The notes under the pieces were generated by a model that saw only the letters and a program-made list of their open reading frames with translations, was not told the DNA's origin and did not search any database. From Bordetella genomosp. 12 (GTDB lineage Bacteria; Pseudomonadota; Gammaproteobacteria; Burkholderiales; Burkholderiaceae_B), in NCBI RefSeq assembly GCF_002261355.1, contig NZ_NEVU01000002.1:248001-312000 (forward strand): a DNA stretch of 64,000 bases, read 5' to 3'. Positions within the stretch are counted from its first letter, which is position 1. Every line of letters starts with the position of its first letter. Below are positions 29,685 to 39,900 of the stretch, piece by piece. The translations under genes and the position numbers were made by a program.

Positions 29685-29711
29685 ACGGGCGGGCCTTGGC
29701 CGGCTAGGCAA

Positions 29712-30140
29712 TCAAAATGGTTTGAGGACGACGAGCGCCACCACCGCCACGAGCAGCAAGACGGGAACCTCGTTGAACCAGCGATAAAACTTGTGCGAGC
29801 GCTTGTTGCGCCCTTGTTCGAATTTGCGCAGCATCACACCGCAGGCGTGATGGTAGCCGATGAGCAGCAGCACCAGGAAAAGCTTGGCGTGCATCCAGCC
29901 GTTGCCCGGACCTACGCCGATGCGGTAGCCGACGTAGAGCCACAGGCCCAGCAGAATCGCCGGCACGGCGATGATGGTCATGAAGCGATAGAGACGGCGG
30001 GCCATGCCCAGCAAACAGCTCTGGATGGCCGGGTCCGACTGTTGCGCGAGGTTGACGTAGATGCGCGGCAGATAGAAAAGCCCCGCAAACCACGAAGCCA
30101 CAAACACGATGTGGAAGGTCTTGACCCAGAGCATGCCCAT
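29712..30140 (-). CDS. hemJ: Protoporphyrinogen oxidase HemJ
   Basis: A 142-aa four-helix membrane protein of the HemJ (CopD-like, TIGR00701) family, oxidising protoporphyrinogen IX to protoporphyrin IX in haem synthesis. LWVKTFHIVFVASWFAGLFY carries the conserved His, and WMHAKLFLVLLLIGYHH the second conserved His/Lys region. The ATG at 30140 gives exactly the usual length and has AAGGA about 10 nt upstream; an upstream GTG would add nine residues. It sits between prpD and the rRNA methyltransferase gene on the same strand. Confidence 0.88.
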   Translation of the reverse strand: MGMLWVKTFHIVFVASWFAGLFYLPRIYVNLAQQSDPAIQSCLLGMARRLYRFMTIIAVPAILLGLWLYVGYRIGVGPGNGWMHAKLFLVLLLIGYHHACGVMLRKFEQGRNKRSHKFYRWFNEVPVLLLVAVVALVVLKPF

Positions 30141-30193
30141 GATGCGCGTGTCCTTATTCGAAAACACGCCATTGTAGGCGAGAGCGGCAGGGG

Positions 30194-31654
30194 TCAGATG
30201 ACGTAGAGATCGACGTACTCGTGCACCGGCATGGCCTGCAGGCGCGCCGGATCCAGAGAAACGTCGAGAATGCGCTGCTGCTGGCGCGCCGGCAGCATGC
30301 GGGCCAGATTGCGGCGGAATTTTTCTTCCAGCAAGGGGATGCCCTCTGCCCGGCGGCGTTTATGCCCCAGCGGATACTCGCAGACCACCTCGGGCAGCGT
30401 GCTGCCGTCATGAAATTCCACGCTCAGGGCATTGGCGATGGAACGCTTGTCGGGGTCGTGGTAATCCCGCGTGAACGCAGGGTCTTCCACGCAATGGATG
30501 CGCGCGCGCAGCGCGTCGATGCGCGGGTCGGCGGCGGCCGCGTCCTCATAGTCGGCTGCCGTCAGGCGGCCGAACAGCAGCGGCACCGCGACCATGTATT
30601 GGATGCAATGGTCGCGGTCGGCCGGATTGCTCAGGGGGCCGCTTTTGTCGATGATACGCAGGCAGGCTTCATGGGTGCGGATGGTGATGCGGCGGATGTC
30701 CTGGGCCGAACGCCCCAGGGAATCGAGTTGGCGGTGGATCTGCATGGCGCACTCCACCGCGGTTTGCGCATGGAATTCTGCGGGGTAGGAAATCTTGAAC
30801 AGCACGTTTTCCATCACGTAGCTGCCGTAGGGCCGTTGAAAGCGCAAGGGCTGGCCCTTGAGCAGCACATCGTAAAAGCCCCAGGTCTTGGCGGTCAGCA
30901 CGGTGGGGTAGCCCATTTCGCCGGTTCTGGCGATGAGCGCCAGGCGCAGGGCGCGGCTGGTGGCGTCGCCCGCGGCCCAGCTTTTGCGGCTGCCGGTATT
31001 CGGGGCGTGGCGGTAGGTGCGCAGGCTTTGGCCGTCCACCCAGGCCAGGGATACCGCATTGATGATCTCGTCGCGTGACAAGCCCAGCATCCGCGCGACC
31101 ACGGCGGTCGAGGCCACCTTGACCAGCACGACGTGATCCAGCCCGACCTTGTTAAAGGCGTTCTCGAGCGCCAGGCAGCCTTGAATTTCATGGGCTTTGA
31201 TCATTGCCACGAGGACGTCGTGCATGCGCAGGGCGGGCTTGCCCGCCGCCACGGCGGTGCGCGACAGCCAATCGGCCGTGGCCAGGATGGCCCCCAGATT
31301 GTCCGAGGGGTGGCCCCATTCGGCGGCCAGCCAGGTGTCATTGAAGTCCAGCCAGCGGATCATGGCGCCGATGTTGAAGGCCGCCTGCACGGGATCGAGC
31401 TGGAAGGAGGTGCCGGGGACTTTGGCGCCATGGGGCACGACGGTGCCTGGCACGACCGGGCCGAGCAGTTTCTTGCAGGCCGGGTACTCGAGTGCCTCCA
31501 GGCCGCAGCCCAGTGTGTCGATCAGGCAGTTGCGGGCCGTCTCGAAGGCAAGCGGGCTCTGGATGTCGTAGCCGATCACGTAGTCGGCAATATCCGTCAG
31601 GACCTGATCGACCGCGGAGGGCCCGGCAGGCGCGGGGGGCAAAGAGGCAGACAT
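30194..31654 (-). CDS. prpD: 2-methylcitrate dehydratase
   Basis: A 486-aa MmgE/PrpD-family enzyme that dehydrates 2-methylcitrate to 2-methylaconitate in propionate catabolism. CLIDTLGCGLEALEYPACKK, IRWLDFNDTWLAAEWGHPSDNLGAIL and KSWAAGDATSRALRLAL are the family signatures. Length is that of the proteobacterial PrpD (about 480). It is the last gene of prpB-prpC-prpD, 55 nt after prpC. No acnD or prpF gene is present, which fits the PrpD-type route. Confidence 0.96.
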   Translation of the reverse strand: MSASLPPAPAGPSAVDQVLTDIADYVIGYDIQSPLAFETARNCLIDTLGCGLEALEYPACKKLLGPVVPGTVVPHGAKVPGTSFQLDPVQAAFNIGAMIRWLDFNDTWLAAEWGHPSDNLGAILATADWLSRTAVAAGKPALRMHDVLVAMIKAHEIQGCLALENAFNKVGLDHVVLVKVASTAVVARMLGLSRDEIINAVSLAWVDGQSLRTYRHAPNTGSRKSWAAGDATSRALRLALIARTGEMGYPTVLTAKTWGFYDVLLKGQPLRFQRPYGSYVMENVLFKISYPAEFHAQTAVECAMQIHRQLDSLGRSAQDIRRITIRTHEACLRIIDKSGPLSNPADRDHCIQYMVAVPLLFGRLTAADYEDAAAADPRIDALRARIHCVEDPAFTRDYHDPDKRSIANALSVEFHDGSTLPEVVCEYPLGHKRRRAEGIPLLEEKFRRNLARMLPARQQQRILDVSLDPARLQAMPVHEYVDLYVI

Positions 31655-31709
31655 AGAAGCGTGACCCCTATGTGGGGGCGGAGCCCTCAGGCCCCGCCCG
31701 GTCGGAGAG

Positions 31710-32900
31710 TTACTTGCGCTTTTCGATCGGCACGAACTTCAGGTTCTCCGGGCCGGTGTAATTCGCGGTGGGCCGGATGATCTTGTTGTCGATGCGTTGC
31801 TCGATGATGTGGGCCGACCAGCCCGCCGTGCGCGCGATGACAAACAGCGGCGTGAACATGGCGGTGGGCACGCCCATCATGTGATAGCTCACGGCCGAGA
31901 ACCAGTCCAGGTTGGGGAACATCTTCTTGATATCCCACATGACCGTCTCCAGACGTTCCGCAATGTCGAACATCTTGGTGCTGCCGGCTTTGCGCGAAAG
32001 CTTGCGGGAGACCTCTTTGATCACCTTGTTGCGGGGGTCGGAGATGGTATAGACCGGATGGCCGAAACCAATGATGACTTCCTTGTTTTCGACCCGTTTG
32101 CGGATGTCGGCCTCGGCCTCCTCCGGCGAGTCATAGCGCTTCTGGACGTCGAAAGCGACTTCGTTGGCGCCGCCATGCTTGGGGCCGCGCAGCGCACCGA
32201 TGGCACCGGTGATGGCCGAATACATGTCGGAGCCGGTGCCCGCGATGACGCGGCCGGTGAAGGTCGAGGCGTTGAATTCGTGCTCTGCGTACAGAATGAG
32301 CGAGGTGTGCATCGCGCGCACCCAATCGTCGCTGGGCTTCTGGCCGTGCAGCAGATGCAGAAAATGGCCGCCGATGCTGTCATCGTCCGTCTGCACGTCG
32401 ATGATGCGCCCATTGTGGCTGTAGTGATACCAGTACAGCAGGGCCGAACCCAGATTGGCCATCAGGCGGTCGGCGATGTCGCGTGCCCCCGGGGTGTTGT
32501 GGTCATCCTTTTCGGGCAGCACGCAGCCCAGCACCGACACGGCGGTGCGCATGACATCCATGGGATGGCTGGCAGCGGGCAGCGATTCGAGCGCGGTCTG
32601 CAACTGGGCCGGCAGGCCGCGCAGCGAGCGCAGCTTTTCTTTGTAGGCCTTGAGCTCGGCCTTCGTGGGCAATTTGCCGTGCACCAGCAAGTGAGCGATT
32701 TCCTCGAATTCGGCCGTGTCGGCGAAGTCCAGGATGTCATAGCCGCGGTAGTGCAGATCGTTGCCGGTACGGCCTACGGTGCAAAGCGCCGTGTTGCCTG
32801 CGACCACGCCCGACAGGGCCACGGATTTCTTGGGTTTGAAGCCAGCCTTCTCTTCGGTTTGCGCCGGGGCGGGCGCTGCCTTTTTTTGCGAGGTGCTCAT
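31710..32900 (-). CDS. prpC: 2-methylcitrate synthase
   Basis: A 396-aa citrate-synthase-fold enzyme that condenses propionyl-CoA with oxaloacetate. Active-site His residues appear in AEHEFNAST and [15 protein letters not shown], the latter typical of methylcitrate rather than citrate synthases. An Ala/Lys/Pro-rich leader of about 25 residues precedes the catalytic fold ([14 protein letters not shown]). The ATG at 32900 is preferred over an upstream in-frame start that runs into the prpB 3' end. It is 73 nt after prpB and is followed by prpD. Confidence 0.96.
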   Translation of the reverse strand: MSTSQKKAAPAPAQTEEKAGFKPKKSVALSGVVAGNTALCTVGRTGNDLHYRGYDILDFADTAEFEEIAHLLVHGKLPTKAELKAYKEKLRSLRGLPAQLQTALESLPAASHPMDVMRTAVSVLGCVLPEKDDHNTPGARDIADRLMANLGSALLYWYHYSHNGRIIDVQTDDDSIGGHFLHLLHGQKPSDDWVRAMHTSLILYAEHEFNASTFTGRVIAGTGSDMYSAITGAIGALRGPKHGGANEVAFDVQKRYDSPEEAEADIRKRVENKEVIIGFGHPVYTISDPRNKVIKEVSRKLSRKAGSTKMFDIAERLETVMWDIKKMFPNLDWFSAVSYHMMGVPTAMFTPLFVIARTAGWSAHIIEQRIDNKIIRPTANYTGPENLKFVPIEKRK

Positions 32901-32973
32901 AGTCTCTCGTTCTCCTTCCGATGGAATAGACACAGACGACACTGACCCGGCCGGCTGACCGGGCCAGCACGCT

Positions 32974-33867
32974 TTACTTCGACTTGTCCTTGGCAAACAG
33001 CGAGTCCAGCTGCGACTCGAAAGCGTGATAGCCGATACGATCGTAGAGTTCGTCGCGGGTTTGCATCAAGTCCAGCACGTTTTTCTGGTGGCCGTCGCGG
33101 CGGATGGCCTGGTAGACCGATTCCGCTGCCTTGTTCATGGCGCGGAAGGCCGACAGCGGATAGAGCACCATGCCCACGCCGGCGCTGGCGAGCTCATCGA
33201 CGGTGAATAGCGGCGTCTTGCCGAACTCGGTGATGTTGGCCAGCACGGGCACTTTCACGGCATCGACAAAGCGGCGGTAGGTGGCCAGATCGTAGGCGGC
33301 TTCGGCAAAGATGGCATCGGCGCCCGCATCCACGCAGGCCAGCGCGCGTTCGATGGCAGCGTCCACGCCGTGCGAGGCGATGGCGTCGGTGCGCGCGATC
33401 AGGAAGAAGTCGCTGTCGGTGCGGGCATCGGCGGCCGCCTTGACGCGGTCGGCCATCTCCTCGGTACTGACGATTTCCTTGCCCGGGCGATGTCCGCAGC
33501 GCTTGGCGCCGACCTGGTCTTCGATGTGGCAGGCTGCCGCGCCGAACTTGATCAGGCTTTTGACGGTGCGGCCGATATTGAAGGCAGACGGCCCGAAGCC
33601 GGTGTCGATGTCGACCAGCAGCGGCAGGTCACAGACATCGGTAATGCGCCGTACGTCGGTGAGCACGTCGTCGAGCGTGTTGATGCCCAGGTCGGGCAGG
33701 CCCAGCGAGCCCGCCGCCACGCCGCCGCCGGAAAGATAGATGGCACGGTAGCCGGCGCGTTTTGCCAGCAGCGCATGGTTGGCGTTGATGGCGCCGATGA
33801 TCTGCAGGGGGTGTTCGTCGGCCAAGGCGCGGCGAAAGAGGGCGCCGGGCGATTCGGGTCTGGACAT
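32974..33867 (-). CDS. prpB: 2-methylisocitrate lyase
   Basis: A 297-aa lyase that splits 2-methylisocitrate into pyruvate and succinate. The catalytic motif KRCGHRPGK (Cys124) and the Mg-binding VDIDTGFG are visible, and [20 protein letters not shown] near residue 40 is the PrpB signature. It is the first gene of the prp operon. No sigma-54 PrpR regulator gene adjoins; the next gene upstream is mdh on the same strand, separated by about 200 nt that hold the mdh terminator. Confidence 0.96.
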   Translation of the reverse strand: MSRPESPGALFRRALADEHPLQIIGAINANHALLAKRAGYRAIYLSGGGVAAGSLGLPDLGINTLDDVLTDVRRITDVCDLPLLVDIDTGFGPSAFNIGRTVKSLIKFGAAACHIEDQVGAKRCGHRPGKEIVSTEEMADRVKAAADARTDSDFFLIARTDAIASHGVDAAIERALACVDAGADAIFAEAAYDLATYRRFVDAVKVPVLANITEFGKTPLFTVDELASAGVGMVLYPLSAFRAMNKAAESVYQAIRRDGHQKNVLDLMQTRDELYDRIGYHAFESQLDSLFAKDKSK

Positions 33868-34030
33868 GGTTGGGGTCTCCGAGTGTTGTGCTGGCCAGCC
33901 TGCGGGCGGCCAATGGATGTTGTCATGCCGGGCGTGGTCTTGACGCTCACCCTAGCGGTGTCCGGAAAATAAGTCTGTCCCCTCGGCGACTATTGCAAAG
34001 GGACACGCTCATGTTCCGGCATGGGCTCCT

Positions 34031-34060
34031 GGAAATTGGGCCCGCCGAAGCGGGCCCAAT
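34031..34060 (-). terminator. Rho-independent terminator after mdh
   Basis: An 11-bp perfect stem (ATTGGGCCCGC with GCGGGCCCAAT) has a 4-nt loop. On the minus strand it ends in AATTTCC, a short T stretch. It lies 15 nt after the mdh stop. Confidence 0.75.
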
Positions 34061-34075
34061 CGGGAGCTGGCTGAA

Positions 34076-35065
34076 TTACTTCAGCAGATCCTTGATGCCG
34101 TCACGCTCTTCGAGCAGTTCCTTGAGCGTGAAGTCCATGCGCTCGCGGGAGAAGGCGTCGATTTCCAGATCCTTGATCATGGTGTATTCGCCATTGACCG
34201 TGGTGACCGGGAAGCCGTAGATGATGCCTTCGGGGATGCCGTAGGAGCCATCCGAGGGGATGCCCATGGTGACCCACTTGCCGTTGCTGCCCAGAACCCA
34301 GTCGCGGACGTGGTCGATGGCGGCGTTGGCGGCCGAAGCGGCCGAGGACAGGCCGCGGGCTTCGATGATGGCGGCGCCACGCTTGCCCACGGTGGGGATG
34401 AAGGTGTCGCGGTTCCAGGCGTCGTCGTTGATGACCTTGGCCAGGGGCTGGCCGTCAACGGTGGCGAAGCGGTAGTCGGGGTACATCGTGGGCGAATGGT
34501 TGCCCCACACGACCAGCTTTTCGATGCCGGCAACAGCCTTGCCCGACTTGGCGGCCAGTTGCGACAGCGCGCGGTTGTGGTCCAGGCGCAGCATGGCGGT
34601 GAAGTTCTTGGCCGGCAGATCCGGCGCCGACTTCATGGCGATGTAGGCGTTGGTGTTGGCCGGGTTGCCGACCACCAGCACCTTGACGTTGCGGCTGGCC
34701 ACTTCGTTCAGGGCGCGGCCCTGGGCCGTGAAGATCTGGGCGTTGACGGTCAGCAGGTCCTTGCGCTCCATGCCGGGGCCGCGCGGACGGGCGCCGACCA
34801 GCAGGGCCACGTCGGCGTCCTTGAAGGCGGTCTTGGGGTCGCTGTGGGCGGTGACTTCCTGCAGCAGCGGGAAGGCGCAGTCTTCCAGCTCCATGATCAC
34901 GCCCTTGAGGGCCTTCTGGGCCTTCTCGTCGGGGATTTCGAGCAGTTGCAGAATAACCGGCTGGTCCTTGCCGAGCATTTCGCCGGAGGCGATGCGGAAC
35001 AGCAGGGCGTAACCGATTTGGCCGGCGGCGCCGGTGACGGCGACTCGCATGGCGGGCTTAGACAT
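34076..35065 (-). CDS. mdh: Malate dehydrogenase
   Basis: A 329-aa NAD-dependent dehydrogenase of the TCA cycle, of the 'type 2' form shared with plant cytosolic enzymes. [20 protein letters not shown] is the nucleotide-binding opening, [16 protein letters not shown] the substrate-loop arginines, and [15 protein letters not shown] carries the catalytic His. Length matches the group. It is transcribed divergently from the HutC-type GntR gene, with a nested palindrome in the intergenic region that may control both. Confidence 0.97.
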   Translation of the reverse strand: MSKPAMRVAVTGAAGQIGYALLFRIASGEMLGKDQPVILQLLEIPDEKAQKALKGVIMELEDCAFPLLQEVTAHSDPKTAFKDADVALLVGARPRGPGMERKDLLTVNAQIFTAQGRALNEVASRNVKVLVVGNPANTNAYIAMKSAPDLPAKNFTAMLRLDHNRALSQLAAKSGKAVAGIEKLVVWGNHSPTMYPDYRFATVDGQPLAKVINDDAWNRDTFIPTVGKRGAAIIEARGLSSAASAANAAIDHVRDWVLGSNGKWVTMGIPSDGSYGIPEGIIYGFPVTTVNGEYTMIKDLEIDAFSRERMDFTLKELLEERDGIKDLLK

Positions 35066-35198
35066 GTGTGTTCTCCATATGGACTGGCGAGATGAAACGC
35101 GCCAAACAGTGTAATCCTTGGGGCCGGCCGCGCGGGGGGTGGGCGCGGCGCTCCGATAGCGCGAAATCCTAGATCGAATTTACGCGTCCGTCAATTTC

Positions 35199-35224
35199 TC
35201 TTATATCTTATATAAGACATAAGA
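35199..35224. promoter_or_regulatory. Nested palindromic operator between mdh and the GntR gene
   Basis: A perfect 12-bp palindrome TCTTATATAAGA (35206-35217) is framed by TCTTAT (35199-35204) and ATAAGA (35219-35224) on the same dyad axis. The result is a 26-bp palindrome broken at one pair, equal to two half-sites repeated every 7 bp on each side. It lies 134 nt from the mdh start and 140 nt from the regulator start. An AT-rich palindrome of this kind suits a HutC-type GntR dimer; autoregulation is inferred. Confidence 0.7.
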
Positions 35225-35363
35225 CGTTGGACATGTCGGGGGCGCTTGTGCGACAATAGGATGTTTGTTCGACACCGGATCAGCCCGCTTTTCGCGCTAC
35301 GGCCTCCAATCAGGCAGGGCATAGCGTAACGCTTCGGGTCCGTCCCCGGCTCACCGGGCAAAT

Positions 35364-36164
35364 ATGAAGATTTCAAGACATTCCATGGCAGATCCCAGGC
35401 CCGACTTTTCGCTACGTACCCGCAACACCCGACAGGTGGGCGAGGGTGCCGCTTTCAGTCCGTTGTATCGCCAGATCAAGGACCTGCTGGTCCAGAGTCT
35501 CGAGCGGGGCGAATGGAAGCCCGGCGAACTCATCCCCTCCGAAATCGACCTGGCTGCCCGTTTTCAGGTCAGCCAGGGCACGGTGCGCAAGGCCGTCGAC
35601 GAATTGGCCGCCGAGCACATGTTGCTGCGCCGCCAGGGCAAGGGCACTTTCGTGGCCACGCACCACGAGCCGCGGGTGCGCTATCGCTTCCTGCGCCTGG
35701 CCCCCGATGAAACGAGCGAGGGCGGGCGGGCCGAAAACCGCATTCTGGATTGCCGGCGCCTCAGAGCGCCCGCCGAGATCGCGCGCGCCCTGGAGCTGCG
35801 TGCCGGCGAGACCGTGGTGTCCATCCGGCGGCAATTGGCCATGAATCACGTGCCGGTCATCATCGACGACATCTGGGTGCCGGGGGCGGCGTTCCGCGGC
35901 CTGACCCTGGAGTTGCTCAAGGCCAAGCGCGTCCCGCTTTATGGCCTGTATGAGTCCGAGTTTGGCGTGAGCATGGTGCGCGCCGACGAAAAAATCCGTG
36001 CCGTGGCCGCCTCCGAGGAGGTCGCCACGTTGCTGCATGTCACACCGGGTACCCCGCTTTTGCAGGTGGACCGCATTTCCTACACCTACGGCGACCGGCC
36101 GATGGAAGTGCGCCGCGGGCTGTACCTAACCGATCATTATCACTACCGCAATAGTTTGAATTGA
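35364..36164 (+). CDS. GntR-family transcriptional regulator, HutC subfamily
   Basis: A 266-aa regulator. The winged HTH (about 30-100) shows SPLYRQIKDLLVQSLERGEWKPG and PSEIDLAARFQVSQGTVRKAVDEL. A UTRA ligand-binding domain follows (about 110-260, with TLLHVTPGTPLLQVDRISYTYGDRPMEV). This is the HutC subfamily. The ATG at 35364 is taken; an ATG at 35385 is equally possible, since neither has a good Shine-Dalgarno. It lies between divergent mdh and codirectional sdhCDAB, so control of TCA genes is the natural inference. The ligand is unknown. Confidence 0.9.
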   Translation: MKISRHSMADPRPDFSLRTRNTRQVGEGAAFSPLYRQIKDLLVQSLERGEWKPGELIPSEIDLAARFQVSQGTVRKAVDELAAEHMLLRRQGKGTFVATHHEPRVRYRFLRLAPDETSEGGRAENRILDCRRLRAPAEIARALELRAGETVVSIRRQLAMNHVPVIIDDIWVPGAAFRGLTLELLKAKRVPLYGLYESEFGVSMVRADEKIRAVAASEEVATLLHVTPGTPLLQVDRISYTYGDRPMEVRRGLYLTDHYHYRNSLN

Positions 36165-36220
36165 TGAACTTTTTCTCTACGATTTGATACGAACCCGTTC
36201 TCTGAGCGAAAATAATGTGT

Positions 36221-36236
36221 TTGCCCATTTGGGCAA
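36221..36236 (+). other. Stem-loop in the sdhC leader
   Basis: TTGCCC-ATTT-GGGCAA is a perfect 6-bp hairpin with a 4-nt loop, about 50 nt upstream of the sdhC ATG. Upstream, TTGATA (36184-36189) and AATAAT (36211-36216) are promoter-like but too far apart (21 nt). The hairpin could be a leader structure or an operator. Confidence 0.35.
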
Positions 36237-36285
36237 TGGCGTTTTCGCCGTCACGATCCCCTAGTTCCGAAACACCGAGGCCGTC

Positions 36286-36699
36286 ATGTCCGACTCAGCT
36301 GCCAAGCCGCGTCCGCAGTTTCGCAATATCAGCGTTCCGCAAATCCTCAGTTATCGCTTGCCTCTGGCTGGCAGACTGTCCATCCTGCACCGCATCAGCG
36401 GCGCTTTGCTCTTTCTCTGTCTGCCCTTGGTCATCGTGCCGCTCTTTGCGGCTAGTGTGACCTCGGCCGAAAGCTTTGCGCAGGTCGCCCAATACGCGGG
36501 CAACCCCCTCGTCAAGCTTGTGCTCCTCGTACTGATCTGGGGCTATCTGCACCATTTCTGTGCAGGCATCCGCTACCTCCTTCTCGATCTGCATATCGGC
36601 ATCGACAAGGCTTCGAGCCGCAAGAGCGCCGCAATCGTGTTTGCGGTCAGCCTGGTCCTGACCCTGGTGTTCGCTCTCAAATTGTTCGGAGTCCTGTAA
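36286..36699 (+). CDS. sdhC: Succinate dehydrogenase cytochrome b556 subunit
   Basis: A 137-aa membrane anchor of succinate dehydrogenase. SYRLPLAGRLSILHRISGALLF is the SdhC signature, with the Ser/Arg of the quinone site and the helix-1 start. The haem-ligand His is expected in LHHFCAGIRYLLLDLHIG. Three membrane helices are seen. Its stop overlaps the sdhD ATG by one base (TAATG), coupling their translation. First gene of sdhCDAB. Confidence 0.95.
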   Translation: MSDSAAKPRPQFRNISVPQILSYRLPLAGRLSILHRISGALLFLCLPLVIVPLFAASVTSAESFAQVAQYAGNPLVKLVLLVLIWGYLHHFCAGIRYLLLDLHIGIDKASSRKSAAIVFAVSLVLTLVFALKLFGVL

Positions 36700-37082
36700 T
36701 GGAAGACACCAAGAACTACGGCCCCAAGCGCCTTGTCGTCGGTGCCCACTACGGCACCATGGATTTCATCGCTCAGCGTCTGACGGCCGTCATCATGGCC
36801 ATCTACACGCTGGTGCTGATCATCGGCCTGCTGATCATGCCGGCCTATAACTATGAAAACTGGAAGGCGCTGTTCACCTTCCACGTGTTCGCTCTTCCCG
36901 TGGGCCAGATCCTGGCCTCGCTCGCTTTCTTTGCGCTGGCCTGGCACGCCTGGATCGGCGTGCGCGATATCTGGATGGACTATGTGCGGCCGGTGGGCGT
37001 GCGCCTGCTGCTGCAAGTGCTGACCCTCCTGTGGCTCATCGGCACCGTCGTGTACTTCGCGCAAATTATCTGGAGAATCTAA
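36699..37082 (+). CDS. sdhD: Succinate dehydrogenase membrane anchor subunit
   Basis: A 127-aa membrane anchor. Three helices are seen, beginning after KRLVVGAHYGTMDFIAQRLTAVIMAIY, and WHAWIGVRDIWMDYVRP carries the conserved His-x-Asp/Tyr quinone-haem region. It overlaps sdhC by one base and ends 3 nt before sdhA. With SdhC it binds haem b and ubiquinone. Confidence 0.94.
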   Translation: MEDTKNYGPKRLVVGAHYGTMDFIAQRLTAVIMAIYTLVLIIGLLIMPAYNYENWKALFTFHVFALPVGQILASLAFFALAWHAWIGVRDIWMDYVRPVGVRLLLQVLTLLWLIGTVVYFAQIIWRI

Positions 37083-37085
37083 GCC

Positions 37086-38864
37086 GTGGTCGCTGTCAAG
37101 AATTCATTGCCGCGCCGCCAGTTTGACGTGGTGGTCGTGGGCGCCGGCGGAGCCGGCATGCGCTGTTCCTTGCAACTGTCCCAGGCCGGGCTGTCGGTTG
37201 CGGTCCTGTCCAAGGTGTTCCCCACGCGCTCGCACACGGTTGCCGCGCAAGGTGGCGTGAGCGCCTCGCTGGGCAATATGAGCGAAGACAACTGGTACTG
37301 GCACATGTACGACACCGTCAAGGGGTCGGACTGGCTGGGCGACCAGGACGCCATCGAGTTCATGTGCCGTGAAGCGCCCAACGCCGTCTACGAGCTCGAG
37401 CACTTCGGTATGCCGTTCGACCGCAATCCGGACGGCACGATTTATCAGCGTCCCTTCGGCGGGCACACCGCCAACTTCGGCGAGAAGCCCGTGCAGCGTG
37501 CCTGTGCCGCGGCCGACCGGACGGGCCACGCGCTGCTGCACACGCTCTATCAGCGCAACGTTGCCGCGCGCACGAAGTTCTTCGTCGAATGGATGGCGCT
37601 GGATCTGCTGCGCAACGAAGAGGGTGATGTCGTGGGCGTGACCGCCCTGGAAATGGAAACCGGCGACATCTACATCCTGGAAGCCAAGACGACGGTGCTG
37701 GCCACCGGCGGCGCCGGCCGTATCTGGGCGGCGTCGACCAACGCCTTCATCAACACCGGCGACGGTCTGGGCATGGCCGCACGGGCCGGTATCCCGCTGC
37801 AGGACATGGAGTTCTGGCAGTTCCACCCGACCGGCGTGGCCGGCGCGGGCGTGCTGATCACCGAAGGCGTGCGCGGCGAAGGCGGCATCCTGCTCAACAA
37901 GGATGGCGAGCGTTTCATGGAGCGCTATGCGCCCACGCTCAAGGATCTGGCGCCGCGTGACTTCGTGTCGCGCTCGATGGACCAGGAAATCAAGGAAGGC
38001 CGCGGTTGCGGTCCGGACGGCAACTATGTGGTGCTCAAGCTCGATCACCTCGGCGCCGACGTGATCAACAAGCGCCTGCCCTCGATCCGTGAAATCGCCA
38101 TCAAGTTCGGCAACGTCGATCCGATCAAGGAACCGATCCCGGTCGTGCCGACGATTCACTACCAGATGGGCGGCATTCCGGCCAACTATCATGGCCAGGT
38201 GCTCGAGCGCATCAACGGTGAAAACAAGATCGTCAACGGTCTGTACGCCATCGGCGAATGCGCCGCGGTCTCGGTGCACGGCGCCAACCGCCTGGGCACC
38301 AACTCCCTGCTGGATCTGATCGTCTTTGGCCGCGCCACGGGCAATCACATCGTCAACTCGCATCCCGAGCGCCAGCACGCGCACAAGCCCGTGCCCCAGG
38401 AAGCCGTCGACTTCTCGCTCAACCGCGTCAACGCGCTCGAGTCGCGCACCTCGGGTGAAAAGACCCAGGACGTGGCCAACGCGATCCGCATGTCGATGCA
38501 GCGCCATTGCGGCGTGTTCCGCACGCTGGATCTGCTCAACGAAGGCGTCGGGCAGATCGAGGATCTGGCCAAGGTGGCAGGCAGCATCTACTTCAAGGAC
38601 AAGTCCAAGGTGTTCAACACCGCGCGCGTCGAGGCGCTGGAACTGGCCAACATGACCGAAGTGGCTCGCGCCACCATCAAGTCGGCCGCCAATCGCACCG
38701 AAAGCCGCGGCGCACACGCCCTGGATGATCACCCGACCCGCGACGACGAAAACTGGCTCAAGCACACGCTGTGGTATTCCGAAGGCAGCCGCCTGGATTA
38801 CAAGCCGGTTCAGATGAAGCCTCTGACGGTCGACTCCTTCCCGCCCAAGGCCCGTACTTTCTAA
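37086..38864 (+). CDS. sdhA: Succinate dehydrogenase flavoprotein subunit
   Basis: A 592-aa catalytic subunit oxidising succinate to fumarate. FAD motif [20 protein letters not shown] is near residue 16. The covalent FAD histidine is His50 in [35 protein letters not shown] and [12 protein letters not shown] are substrate and capping-domain segments. The start is a GTG at 37086, 3 nt after sdhD. The extra length before the FAD motif is small, as usual for beta-proteobacterial SdhA. Confidence 0.98.
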   Translation: MVAVKNSLPRRQFDVVVVGAGGAGMRCSLQLSQAGLSVAVLSKVFPTRSHTVAAQGGVSASLGNMSEDNWYWHMYDTVKGSDWLGDQDAIEFMCREAPNAVYELEHFGMPFDRNPDGTIYQRPFGGHTANFGEKPVQRACAAADRTGHALLHTLYQRNVAARTKFFVEWMALDLLRNEEGDVVGVTALEMETGDIYILEAKTTVLATGGAGRIWAASTNAFINTGDGLGMAARAGIPLQDMEFWQFHPTGVAGAGVLITEGVRGEGGILLNKDGERFMERYAPTLKDLAPRDFVSRSMDQEIKEGRGCGPDGNYVVLKLDHLGADVINKRLPSIREIAIKFGNVDPIKEPIPVVPTIHYQMGGIPANYHGQVLERINGENKIVNGLYAIGECAAVSVHGANRLGTNSLLDLIVFGRATGNHIVNSHPERQHAHKPVPQEAVDFSLNRVNALESRTSGEKTQDVANAIRMSMQRHCGVFRTLDLLNEGVGQIEDLAKVAGSIYFKDKSKVFNTARVEALELANMTEVARATIKSAANRTESRGAHALDDHPTRDDENWLKHTLWYSEGSRLDYKPVQMKPLTVDSFPPKARTF

Positions 38865-38877
38865 GCAGGATGCCGGT

Positions 38878-39594
38878 ATGAGCACCAAACGAATCGTTAA
38901 ATTCGAAATCTACCGCTACGATCCGGACAAGGACGAGCGCCCCTACATGCAGAAGCTGGAAGTCGAGCTTCAGCCGACCGACAAGATGCTGCTTGATGCG
39001 CTGGTGCGCATCAAGAATGACGTCGATGACAGCCTGGCCCTGCGCCGGTCCTGCCGCGAAGGCGTTTGCGGCTCCGATGCCATGAATATCAATGGCAAGA
39101 ACGGTCTGGCCTGCACGACCAACCTGCGCGAGCTCAAGGAACCCATCGTTCTGAAGCCGCTGCCTGGTCTGCCCGTGATCCGCGATCTGATCGTGGACAT
39201 GACGCACTTTTTCAATCAGTACCACTCGGTCAGCCCCTTCCTGATCAACGACACGCCGCCGCCCGAACGCGAGCGTCTGCAGTCGCCGGAAGCGCGCGAA
39301 GAGCTCGACGGTCTGTACGAGTGCATTCTGTGCGCTTGCTGCTCGACCTCCTGCCCGTCGTTCTGGTGGAATCCGGACAAGTTCGTCGGCCCCGCCGGCC
39401 TGCTGCAAGCCTACCGCTTCATCGCCGACAGCCGCGACGAAGCAACCGGCCGCCGTCTGGACAACCTGGAAGACCCGTACCGTCTGTTCCGCTGCCACAC
39501 GATCATGAACTGTGTCGACGTCTGTCCCAAGGGTCTGAACCCGACCAAGGCGATTGGCAAGATCAAAGAACTGATGGTCCGGCGGACGGTCTAG
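38878..39594 (+). CDS. sdhB: Succinate dehydrogenase iron-sulfur subunit
   Basis: A 238-aa electron-transfer subunit with three clusters. The 2Fe-2S cysteines are in [19 protein letters not shown] and the following LAC. The 4Fe-4S set is in [16 protein letters not shown], and the 3Fe-4S ligands fall in [17 protein letters not shown]. Length is typical. It lies 13 nt after sdhA and 25 nt before sdhE. Confidence 0.98.
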   Translation: MSTKRIVKFEIYRYDPDKDERPYMQKLEVELQPTDKMLLDALVRIKNDVDDSLALRRSCREGVCGSDAMNINGKNGLACTTNLRELKEPIVLKPLPGLPVIRDLIVDMTHFFNQYHSVSPFLINDTPPPERERLQSPEAREELDGLYECILCACCSTSCPSFWWNPDKFVGPAGLLQAYRFIADSRDEATGRRLDNLEDPYRLFRCHTIMNCVDVCPKGLNPTKAIGKIKELMVRRTV

Positions 39595-39619
39595 TGCTTA
39601 TTAGTATCGAAGGCCTTCA

Positions 39620-39880
39620 ATGAGCAAGCTTACGGAATTGCAAAGGGCTCGGCTACGCTGGCGCGCGCGCCGTGGCTTGCTCGAGAACGACCTCATCATC
39701 ACCCGGTATCTGGATGCGTATGAGCTTCAGCTTACCGACGAAGATGTATCGGCGCTAACGCAGCTCTTCGAGCTTGGAGACAACGATCTGCTCGATCTGC
39801 TGCTGGCGCGCAAAGAGCCGGAGGGCGAGTTGAACACCCCGAGGCTGCGCGCCATCATTGCGCAGATGCAAGAGCTCTGA
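39620..39880 (+). CDS. sdhE: Succinate dehydrogenase flavinylation factor SdhE
   Basis: An 86-aa helical protein (formerly CptB/YgfY) that promotes covalent FAD attachment to SdhA. The RGxxE motif is present as [14 protein letters not shown], and the acidic helix pair that follows ([24 protein letters not shown]) is the family pattern. It is placed directly between sdhB and gltA, matching its role. Confidence 0.93.
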   Translation: MSKLTELQRARLRWRARRGLLENDLIITRYLDAYELQLTDEDVSALTQLFELGDNDLLDLLLARKEPEGELNTPRLRAIIAQMQEL

Positions 39881-39900
39881 TTCATTACGAGGAAACAGCG

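Noticed and set aside
27930-30206. Plus-strand open frame of 758 codons
   Set aside because: It covers the THUMP methyltransferase and hemJ in antisense, with composition typical of a shadow frame and no signals of its own.
33868-34030. Sigma-54 promoter for prpB
   Set aside because: No TGGCAC-N5-TTGC pattern was found in the right orientation; a TTGCAA followed by TTATTT is spaced too far (20 nt) to call a sigma-70 promoter.
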